A stretch of DNA of 64,000 bases from Forficula auricularia (Eukaryota > Arthropoda > Insecta > Dermaptera > Forficulidae). How positions within the stretch are numbered: the stretch's first letter is position 1; each line of letters starts with the position of its first letter. The position numbers and the translations under genes were made by a program. The stretch covers positions 16,368,306-16,432,305 of the forward strand of contig JALMQS010000070.1 of assembly GCA_024734495.1 (NCBI GenBank), given 5' to 3'. The notes beneath the pieces were generated by a model. The model was not told the DNA's origin and made no database searches. It saw only the letters and a list, made by a program, of their open reading frames with translations. Shown piece after piece: positions 55,076-64,000 of the stretch.

Positions 55076-55368
55076 CCAGAATAACAGCTAGTTAATGGGT
55101 TCATAGGGCAATAATTCTCTGCTAATTACAGAGGTTAAAATTGTAAGATACTCAGCCACTATCTCATCAATCAACCGACTCCATCAGCTTGCACAAATAA
55201 ACGAAAAAAACTTGACCATACACTATATACTAAGGTGGTCCTTATTTTGGGTATTTTCAAATTTTTACGCGGACAAAGGCTCATATGGTTCGAAATAAAT
55301 TTAAAAAATATCCCCCAAGTTTCAAGTCTATCTCAATTATAACATGTACCCCCAGCGATGTAAGTTTC

Positions 55369-55737
55369 TCATCTAAATAACATGAGGTTTTTGCCATTGA
55401 AAGATCAATTTTTTTATTACGGCCAAAGTAATGGTTCAAAAAAATTGAAACGACTTTATCCTTCTAATCCTTCTAGTAGCTATCACTCAGAATTTTTACA
55501 GATTTTTAGGTATTATAATTTTGGAGTATATTACTTAGCAATACTAAGATATAACAGTAATTTATCTAGCTATAACTCTCCAAAATTAGAATAGCTAAAA
55601 ATCTGTAATCATTCTGATGGATAGCTAGTATTATAAGGATAAAGTTTACAGAGTTTCAAATTTTTTAGCTATTACCTTGGCCGGAATAAAAAATTGATAT
55701 TTTAATGCCAAAATCCCCATGTTATTTAGATGAAAAA
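55369..55737. mobile_element. Foldback MITE, about 370 bp
   Basis: Mirror arms from CATCTAAATAACATG (left) to CATGTTATTTAGATG (right), with TTACGGCCAAAGTAATGG against CTATTACCTTGGCCGG and CTAGTAGCTATCA against TGGATAGCTAGTA inside. No coding capacity. Confidence 0.8.
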
Positions 55738-55865
55738 CAATCATAGGTATATATTAACATTCAATTTTTTAAAGAAGTTTGAACTCATCCAAATATTATA
55801 ATATTGTTTATTATCAACTAATAATCAAACAAGGGAATGCTCATCGGCCAACCCATTATCTACGT

Positions 55866-56098
55866 CAGTGTTTCTCAACCTTTTTTGGTTGACGGAACAC
55901 TAAAAATATCTGGAATCATTTGCGGACCACCTAAATAAATATATATATATATAAAGTAAAAGTTGAATGATACGAAAAAAATAAAGTAATTACAAATACT
56001 ATTTCAAAGCTACAAAACGCATGCAATTTTAATTATTTGTCAAAAAGCCTCGCGGCACATTTGACAATCTCTCGCGGCACACAGGTTGAGCAACACTG
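55866..56098. mobile_element. hAT MITE, 233 bp
   Basis: CAGTGTTTCTCAACC and (reversed) CAGTGTTGCTCAACC ends. Flanks ATCTACGT and ATCTACGC agree at 7 of 8 positions. The CGCGGCACA motif near the right end is typical of this hAT subgroup. Confidence 0.85.
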
Positions 56099-56106
56099 AT
56101 CTACGC

Positions 56107-57380
56107 TATCAGAATATATTAATTAAAAAATAGTAAAATGTTTTTTTTTTCAGTAATTCGATTAAAATTTTATATTTCCGCGTTAGGTAACCCGTGTCAA
56201 GTTATATTATTTTTTAGGTTTTGCTGGATAAAACACGATTTTCATTCATCCTTCTTTAAAAATTAACATATCCAGTACGCACCAAGCCATTTAAATTTCA
56301 AATTTTTATTTTGTAAATGAAGATTTGGTGAAAAAATTGGAAATCTGAAAAGTTTTTCTATTTAACCTCATGAATGAAAAAAACAATTGAATTTTCAAGC
56401 AATCGCATTTATAAAATCAGTTATCAATTCAATAAAGGTAAAAAAGGAAGATCTTGTGCAAACTAGAAAACTTTAATCAATCAGCTGCGGGGGATTATGT
56501 TTTCAAAATTGGACATTTAGCCCATTTCTCGAAAACTAAATTAATGCACCACAAGGGCAACTTTTATGAACTTCAAGTTAAAGAAAGCTTTGAAATAGGG
56601 TAACACCCATTGAACTTCACTAGAGTTCAAGGCAATCAATTGAATCAACTTTGGCAAATACTAATTTGAAACAGCTTAGTAAACATCCTTCTGAGAACGG
56701 ATTCCCTTCAGTCTCTTAACTAGTCAAGCATAAATAACACAGTTTGCTTTCAGATTGTTTGGAAAATTGTTGACGTTGTATGTGCGTATGACTGACTGAC
56801 CTAACTCAGTACAGTTAGTAACATCATCAAACAAATTAATCATTCACTCCAAAATCAAAGTTTGATGACTTAGTGATTATAACTACATTTAAGGGAACTA
56901 AAGTTGTAATAATAGTAGAAAATCATAACGTTTTCTAATTTCGCCATGAGTGTCTTAAACTTAAAATATCTTTGTCAATAGATCAATATTTTAAGTTATT
57001 TAATTTGAATTTGAAGAAAGAATAAAATAATGAAATTTTAAATAGGGAGTGGGGGGTATTACATAGTCTCTTGCAAACGTTTCATCAGATTTCGTGCTGA
57101 GGAATTGATACACACTTGATGGACAAAAAAAAGCTTCTTATCGTTTAATTCATATTTCTTACTTTTTCAAAAATCATTATCCTACTTAGTATTTCTATGA
57201 TTTAAATATTTAAAAAATAAAACAACCGTATAACTTTTGTGGTCATTCATCATTGGGGGGGGGGGGCACAATAATAATAAAACAATAGAGGAGAGACATG
57301 GGTTCGAATCCCGTTGGGTGATCAATTCATTTTTCCTTTTCAAAAAAATAATAAAATAATTTTCTAAATAAAGTACTCTA
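56107..57380. other. Unassigned stretch with an orphan B box
   Basis: At about 57297-57325 a tRNA-like T arm (ATGGGTTCGAATCCCGT) follows a G tract, without recognisable A box or acceptor. No gene seen. Confidence 0.45.
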
Positions 57381-58085
57381 AGTAAGGGGTTCCCAAACTT
57401 TTTCAAATCTCGGTGCCTTTTTTCAACTAAATTTTTCTCTGGCGCCCTACCCTAATAAAAGTACATATTATATCTAAGCAAATACCGTATTTGGTCTCTC
57501 TAAATTCTTTTGTATTAGAATCGATAGAAATATCTTGGGAATTAATCGTTTATTTTTCTATGAAAATCAAAATTTAGACCACAGTGGGACCCTTTGTATA
57601 TATTTAAGATTTTTCGAGGGTGTCAAAGTTAATTTTTTCTCTTTATATCAAAACAAATACCGAATTTCTTCTCTCTATTAACTCATATATTAAAATCGAT
57701 AAAAATATTTTGAGAAAAAATATTTAATTTTTCTTTGTATTCATTTCAGATATTTTCGAGGGTGTCACAATTAAATATCTAATAGTTTTTGAGTTATGGG
57801 GGAGTCGAAAGTAGCTCGAAATGGTTCGTGTAAATATACATATGGCAAGGAATTTGTGAATGAATTTGCAAGTTGAAAAACACGCCAAGTTCCTTTCTTG
57901 TAATGTTCAAGTAATTTTTCATTTTTTTATGATTCTTTTTGTAATGTTTACGTATTCAATAAAATTTTTGTATTTTTGTTTATGACTTTTCATTTTTGCA
58001 AGAAAATGAAGTGTGAAAGTGTGGATATCCAGGGAGGCAACATGTTTTTTGCACCTAGGCGGCAGAACTCCCTGGCGCGGCCCTA
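57381..58085. repeat. Unclassified repeat with hAT-like ends
   Basis: AGGGGTTCCCAAACTTTTTC at the left and CCTGGCGCGGCCCTA at the right look like hAT-type termini, but the flanks do not form a duplication. TTTTCGAGGGTGTCA occurs twice inside (about 57614 and 57755) and once at 48.5 kb. It may be two elements side by side. Confidence 0.4.
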
Positions 58086-59234
58086 GATTTAGTATACTGT
58101 GAAAACAAGATGGAGTACTTACTAGTCATTTAAAGGAAATTGATTATGTATTAATTGTCTCATCTCAAAATCTTACTATAATTTTAAATGCTGTAAACTA
58201 GGATGGTATACAGTGAATGCTTCGGAAGCTTCGTTATGATAATGCTCGCATTTTCAGCTTGTTAAACCTATAAAATGTCCCATGTGCCCCTATTTAACAA
58301 GAGCCTCCGGAATACATTAATAAAATTGCATTTAAAATATAAATAATTAAAGAAATAAATAAGGCCATGGAAAGAGAACAAGAAGACAGAGAAAATTGGA
58401 TTTGCTCCAAATTGAAAAGGATAACGTATTCATTCTTTTTTTAGATTTGAAAAAGAAAATAAATTTTATTTTTTAAATTGGATTATAAGCAAATGGTCCA
58501 TTTGATTATCGTAATATCTCTAGATTGAACAATATTGTTTTATGACATTATACTAATTTTTACTCATATGCAAACAGGCATTGTTTGTGACATTCAAATA
58601 CTTCCAAGCGATATAAATATCATCAGGGTTTTCTTTTGATAAATCAATGTTATTAAAAAAAAGTAAAGTACATGTGCTTTTTATTTCACTTTTCTCTGTT
58701 TATGTTACCATTATACTAAAAAAAAACATTTATTAAAAATGATCCTTAAGCCCGGATGCCTGGGTCTGAAATAAATCCATCATTTATAAAAGGTTTACTT
58801 CACCAAATTTCATTTTCATTTGGCGGAGAATATTAATAGGCCCTCTCCTCTCGTTACTCTTGTTTATTCAAGACTCCCTGCCTCGATGCTCTACTTTCCA
58901 ACTTTTTAAATAAACGATAATTATGATAAAACATAATAATCGTATTTCTTATGCATCCACCTCATTATAATTCCATTTCAAAGCAAATTCAAACTTTTGT
59001 TTTAGTTTAGAGGATTAACTCCTCATATTTTTTTAACTTCTTGATTTTTTTATTTAAATAATTTATTAGAAATTTCTGATTTTTCTTTAATAAAATTTTT
59101 CTTCGTAAAAAATAATTATGCGTTTCCTACATTTGATTCACTCGCGAATAGAATGCAGGTAATTTTTGTCAGATATTAAGTAATAATAATATCTGAATTT
59201 ATATATTTCTGTGTAAGAAATAATGAATTTTTGC
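58086..59234. other. Unassigned AT-rich stretch
   Basis: No gene seen. Confidence 0.5.
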
Positions 59235-59630
59235 AAATATTTTTCTAATTAATATATTAAGTGAATATATATATCATATATTATTTTTGACCGCGACATT
59301 TTTAATCAAGATATATATATCGCTAGACTACTGCTGGTTGAGGCTATTGGAATCTAGCTGAATCTTAAATCTGGACCAAGTGAATGAAAATGATATGATC
59401 CACCTAGGTGTGATCGAGCATCATGAATCGCGATATGATGCTGGATCACACCTAGATGGATCATATCTTTTTCATTCTCTTGGTCCAGATTTAAGATTCA
59501 GCTGACATCAATAGACTCAACCAGCAGTGGTCTAGGATATATATATATATATCTTGTTTAAAAATGTAGAGGTCAAAAATAACTCTCTTTGATATATATT
59601 CACTTAATATATTAATTAGAAAAATATTTT
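59235..59630. mobile_element. Foldback MITE, about 396 bp
   Basis: Almost perfect mirror arms of about 190 bp (AAATATTTTTCTAATTAATA outward; GAATCTTAAATCTGGACCAA and GGATCACACCTAGATGGATC near the centre) with a very short loop. No coding capacity. Confidence 0.88.
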
Positions 59631-60971
59631 TCTTCGTGTTTATTTTCTATTGTTTTATATATTGGATGGAAGATGTAATTTATTTCAGATGAATTGATTT
59701 TACTCGAATCATGTTTTTTCGTTGCTGCTTAATTCCGATAATCAAAAACGAAAAGCTTATTGTCATTGTTTTTTTGATGACAAAATGTTTGAATTTATAA
59801 TAGGAAAAACTGATTAGATTTTAAGATTTCTAACTTCAGAACTTCCGGTTAAAAAATACAGAAATTATTTATCTTAATTGTTTTATGATTTTAGATTTTT
59901 TACGTTTCATGAAAATTAAAAAAGAAAAACATTTAGGTATATTATAAAATACATTTTTAATAGATTATATTCAAATATATTATAACTAGTTTTATCTTCT
60001 CTAGTTGCCTTAATTTCAAACTCATCTCACCATCTAAAAAATTTACAGATAGTAAACTGAGACTTGAAAAAAGATTTCACTTTTTACTCCATTTTTCTGA
60101 AATTTTTATATACTAAATCCTAAGTGGCTGAGAGTCAAACTTTTCCGGGAAACGATCAAGAGATGTCGCTAGGGTCTATGTAAGATTTTTTACTATTTAA
60201 ACGTTTAAATTTACTATGTATAATAGTATTTTTTTACTATATATACGTTTAAATTTACTTTGTATTTTTTCGTTCATTTATTATTATTTTTTTTTTTTAA
60301 TTTAATATATTAATTGTTTTATTGTTTTGCAGGAAATGTTGTAGTCTTGTGAAGGGGAGTCTGGTGGGATTTCACAAAACTTATAAAAAATATAAATGAT
60401 TTGAAAAAATTTAGATAATCAAGAAAATTGCGTATTGTGTATTTTGTTATTTATTAATTTATATAAATTTAAGACTAAAAAGCAGAAAATAAAAATAACA
60501 AAAAATTTTTTTTTGAAATATCTGAAATATCTGAAATTTTTCTACCCTTGTGAAAATGGACTAAAAAGAATAAAGATAAGAGTAAATAAATATTATATTT
60601 AATATTGATTTACTCTGAGTTAAGAATACTAGGTCACTTATTTCACTTTAATTTACTAATACTCTACTAATTATTAAAAAGAATAAGAATTTTTTTTTTC
60701 TGTAGAAGATTTTCCTAAAATTTTAACATAAAACAAAAAAAATTACCTTCAAAAAATTTCAAATACCATATTTAAATTTCTTAACAAAGAAATGCTTTTG
60801 ATGAAATTTTGAGATTTTTTGAAGTTAATTTTTTTACTTTCACATTTATATTCATAGAATATAATGGGGAAGTATTGCGATGGCCTGTCTGGGTCCTGAC
60901 TCTTTGAGTGGTTGTTTTTTTTGTTTGTTGGTGTTTTTTTATATCAGCTGTTTCTTTCCTCGTCGTCATTT
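59631..60971. other. Unassigned AT-rich stretch
   Basis: No gene seen. Confidence 0.5.
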
Positions 60972-61173
60972 GCTTCTTCTTCTTTATGAATAGACATATT
61001 TGGTCTTCCAATTAATACTACATAACATCTTAGTACTTGGTTATTCCATTATGTATTAGCTATTAGATCAGGCGCTTGCAATGTAATGCCTTCGTTTGAA
61101 ATTCAGTGAAGCGGGAATCGAACCTGGGTCCCTTGATAGCCTAACATGGTCTCTACTATCCCACTGGAACAGC
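60972..61173 (-). mobile_element. tRNA-derived SINE-like element with GAA tail
   Basis: Minus strand: CCAGTGGGATAGTAGAGACC (A-box region) and GGTTCGATTCCCGC (B box), a body of about 100 bp, then GAAGAAGAAG at 60973-60983. Layout and tail match the SINE at 6004-6288, though the sequences differ. I see no certain target duplication. Confidence 0.55.
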
Positions 61174-61744
61174 ATAAATTTTGGAAGTTGCAATCCTTTA
61201 TCCCCACTGGAATTGAAACGAGTATAGCTTTTAAAAATAGTTGACATTCACAAATTAAGAATGGACAGTTGACCAAAGGAATAAGTAAATTTAATATGAA
61301 TTTATTATGGTAGTGCAATTCGGACTTATTTATTATTAAAGAAATATTTTAATTACTAATTAACTTCAGTTTAGATATCTAGGATACTCGTTAAAACAAT
61401 TATATTTAAATAATCTGCACTGAAATACTATATTGTATACTTGAACAATCAAACTAATCAGAAATTAAATTGTTTTATGAATAAAGCATATTCTAAGTCA
61501 ACATTTCAGTACCTTTATTTTATATATTGATATGGACGCTGGTAGTTAAATAATATATTTAAAAATATCGAGAACGCAAATGTATCAAAATATCATGCAA
61601 GTTTGTCTCGAATATTGCTCGAATCTGCGGAGAGAATCAATGAAACCTTCATTGATCTAGACGCAAACATAAATATGTAGATAGAAAAAAAATCATGGTT
61701 GATAATGATTTTTATCCAAGTTTCAGAATAAACACAGTAATGAT
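61174..61744. other. Unassigned AT-rich stretch
   Basis: No gene seen. Confidence 0.5.
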
Positions 61745-61810
61745 CAAAAAACATTCATTAAATTATTTGTAGAGACTCGAGTTTCATCATCAGTCTTTTT
61801 AATTATAAAT
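61745..61810 (-). repeat. Penelope-related fragment with decayed hammerhead core
   Basis: Minus strand: AAAAAGACTGATGATGAA then CTCGAGTCTCTACAAATAA. Compared with 22212-22278 the CUGAUGA box is intact but the GAAAC-UAUA-GUC part is deleted. Confidence 0.5.
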
Positions 61811-63474
61811 ATTTTATCTGTTATTTCTTATGGCTTATTAGAGGATTGGATATAAAAAAAAAATCGTTTTGTTTTTATAGAAAGCTAGCTACATAAACAA
61901 ACCCTTTAAACAAACCCTGAAAAAATCCAATTTTTCATCTCTTATGGTTGTCTAAATACAGGCGTTGGCATCAAGTGCTGCCATCTACTAATTTTATAGC
62001 GGCCAATTTAGTAAATAATTAGAAACACATGTAAGGAATGCAAATAATTTATATTATGTTAATTCTCCAGAAATCTTACATATTTCTTTAAAAAAATTTC
62101 CCCTTATAAGATAATTTGCGCTCCACTGGAGGAATAATCAAGGCAAAACTTCTGAAACTGTTTAAATAAAAAATTGAAAGAAAAGGTGAATATTTTAAAG
62201 TATGTAATTATGATGAGTTGGAAAACAGCTATGGATTTAGGCTAGATAGCTGAAAACCAGTGGATTTCAAACTTTTCAATTAAAGTAACCATCCTATATT
62301 ATTACAACAGGTTGGTTTTTCGTAGATAGGGTCATTTACCGATGTCCTCATCTTTGCAACATTATCTTGAGGTCTCTAGTAACCTGTGTGTTTTTTTACG
62401 AGGTGAGAGATTCAATCCCCTAATCAACCCTTTTTAGTCTTCTCTTTGACAAACAGGGGATATGAGCCAATTCTAGCCCCGGTCCACAGGGGGATTCTCG
62501 GGTAATGCCTACCCAAAACTTTGAAATGCAACGTAGAATTTTCAAATGAAATAAATTTTAAATAAAAGTATTTAATCGAGAAAAATTACTAAAAAGTTCA
62601 CCGATAGAATGATCTCTCTTTTTTATAGCAGCTTAGGGAAGGATTCCAAATACAAGCCCAGACCTGTTTTGGACTAGTAGAAGTTAATTTCTGAATTTCT
62701 ATTATTCTAGGAACGGCCTTTTGACTATTGCACTTAGACTAAATGGATACTCGTTATTATTATACTCTATAGAGAGAACATTCAATTAATTAAAGAACGT
62801 GGAAATGTTTAGAAATAATTAAACTCGATTTATTTCTATAAGAAGAGTTCAAATTGCTAACATAGAAGTAGACTTTAAATTTCTAAGACAATCACAAGAT
62901 GTTGTCATCTTCTAGATACGAGATGGAATGTATTCTTTTTGTATATATATTTTATATATATATATATATAAGATTGTTTTCACACTCTCAGAAATTGAAC
63001 CAGAGTCGTTTAATTATCTGATTTCCCAATAATTCAGACAAAAAAAAAAAAAAAAAAAAAAAAAACATTTATTTACTGACGAACATAGATTTTGATTTTA
63101 TATTCTGAATAAGAAAATATTAAGTCTAAATAGAAATCAGATATAGATATTTGTCATTTAAAATTAGAAAAAAACCAACTTCAAAAAAATTAAATGCAAC
63201 ATATAAAATAATAAGAACTCTCAGAGCATTATTTAAGGAGATAGAGAGGTTTAAAGATTTTAAAGAGAAAACATTTTTATGGTGGGAAATTTTATAAAAA
63301 TATTATAAATTTGATTGTTTTAAGGCTATTTGTTTTAAAAATTTGAAACTCTGTATTTTAACCTCATAATTAGGGTTCGGATCGATATGCACTAAAAAAC
63401 AGCAAAATATGCATTTAAAAAGGTCGAAATATGCACTAAAAATATGCATTATAAACCCACAGTAAGCTTGATAG
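61811..63474. other. Unassigned stretch with microsatellites
   Basis: (TA)n at about 62941-62970 and an A homopolymer of about 25 at 63041-63065. No gene seen. Confidence 0.55.
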
Positions 63475-63929
63475 CTTTAAACCGACTCAAGCTTATTTTT
63501 CAGGTGCTTAGCCGTTTTTTGGGGTACCTTAGGGGTGGTCCCATATTAATTTCGTCAAGTTCTGATGATGTTTGTTCGTCAATTTCTCTTTACCATGTGG
63601 ACCGACTTCGATGATTTTTTTGCATTGGGTTCAGTATAGTATCATCAGAACTTGGCCAAATTAATATGGGATCACCCCTAAGGTATCCCCTTTCCAATAA
63701 AAAAAGAATCATCGAAATCGGTCGATAAACAACGAAGTTATGCATAAACATACATAACAAAAAATGTCCAATGCCAATGAAAAGTAGAGAACTAGACTGA
63801 ATCCAATGCAAAAAAAAATCATCGAAATCACCACCACGTGGTAAAGAGAAATAAATGTTCAAACACACAAAAAAAACAGACATTCCGTTGAATTGATAAC
63901 CTCCTCCTTTTTTCGAAATCGGTTAATAA
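63475..63929 (-). repeat. Palindromic repeat ending in GTCGGTTAA-type motif, copy 2
   Basis: CCCATATTAATTTCGTCAAG and GATGATTTTTTTGCATTGG on the left mirror AATTAATATGGGATCACCCC and CCAATGCAAAAAAAAATCAT on the right. The right end (CATTCCGTTGAATTGATAAC, CTCCTCC, ATCGGTTAA) matches 16360-16415. The 97-codon frame inside (63590-63883) is a product of the mirrored sequence and shows no family motif. Confidence 0.65.
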
Positions 63930-64000
63930 TAAATTCACTGCACTGAAATTGCAAACAGCGTACCTAGTCTTGAAAAAGTTTCACTTTTCCTCCAATTTAT

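Noticed and set aside
57297..57325. tRNA-like T arm with B box
   Set aside because: No A box, D arm, or acceptor partner upstream, only a G tract.
61787..61793. CUGAUGA as part of a working ribozyme
   Set aside because: The GAAAC and cleavage-site part present in the 22.2-kb relative is deleted here.
63590..63883. 97-codon minus-strand frame
   Set aside because: Made by a palindromic repeat; no family motif and the 16-kb relative has a different frame.

Overview
The window is AT-rich, low-gene-density nuclear DNA from an animal, most likely an arthropod or similar invertebrate. The evidence is the mix of repeat superfamilies (Penelope-like GIY-YIG fragments, hAT, piggyBac-type TTAA elements, Tc1/mariner/pogo elements, Helitron-like sequence, tRNA-derived SINEs), the absence of operons or bacterial-type genes, and abundant microsatellites. 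I cannot name the species. No complete host gene is visible. Almost all open reading frames are short, low-complexity or inside repeats. The best host-gene signals are a probable terminal coding exon on the minus strand at the left edge (37-625) and a weak candidate first exon on the minus strand near 46.5 kb.

Layout. 0-3 kb: terminal-exon candidate, then a foldback unit. 3-10 kb: hAT-like insertions, a tandem Helitron-like pair (4875-6401) interrupted by a SINE, a 657-bp element with terminal inverted repeats (TIRs) and a hammerhead-like core, and a three-level nest (hAT, TTAA-type element, non-LTR fragment; 8420-10138). 11-26 kb: foldback elements, two copies of a dispersed repeat called Rep-A here, Penelope-related inverted pairs, a Penelope GIY-YIG fragment (20522-20944) interrupted downstream by an insertion carrying a tRNA-like gene. 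27-31 kb: a Tc1/mariner-like element with transposase remnant, and a non-LTR fragment split by a Tigger/pogo-like element. 32-36.4 kb: a SINE, a hAT MITE and a four-level nest. 36.5-45 kb: a broken non-LTR reverse-transcriptase tail, a hAT MITE, more Penelope-related palindromes, Rep-A, a piggyBac-like MITE and a 1.18-kb palindrome. 47-64 kb: second Penelope GIY-YIG fragment with its 3' hammerhead, foldbacks, a TA-flanked element, a hAT copy with a SINE inside, small MITEs, and a right-hand palindromic repeat.

The recurrent theme is a dispersed set of hammerhead-ribozyme-like cores (CUGANGA, stem II, GAAA, then CGUH or a variant) in Penelope-related units, several arranged as inverted pairs. 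Such ribozymes are known from Penelope-like retroelements. What stands out here is the density, the compact solo unit at 34757-34903 with a nearly perfect 10-bp stem I, and a pair at 39.2 kb whose two arms are broken at different core positions. Because several repeats occur more than once, the window also holds its own empty-site controls: two SINE insertions and two DNA-transposon insertions can be compared with uninterrupted copies of the same host repeat.
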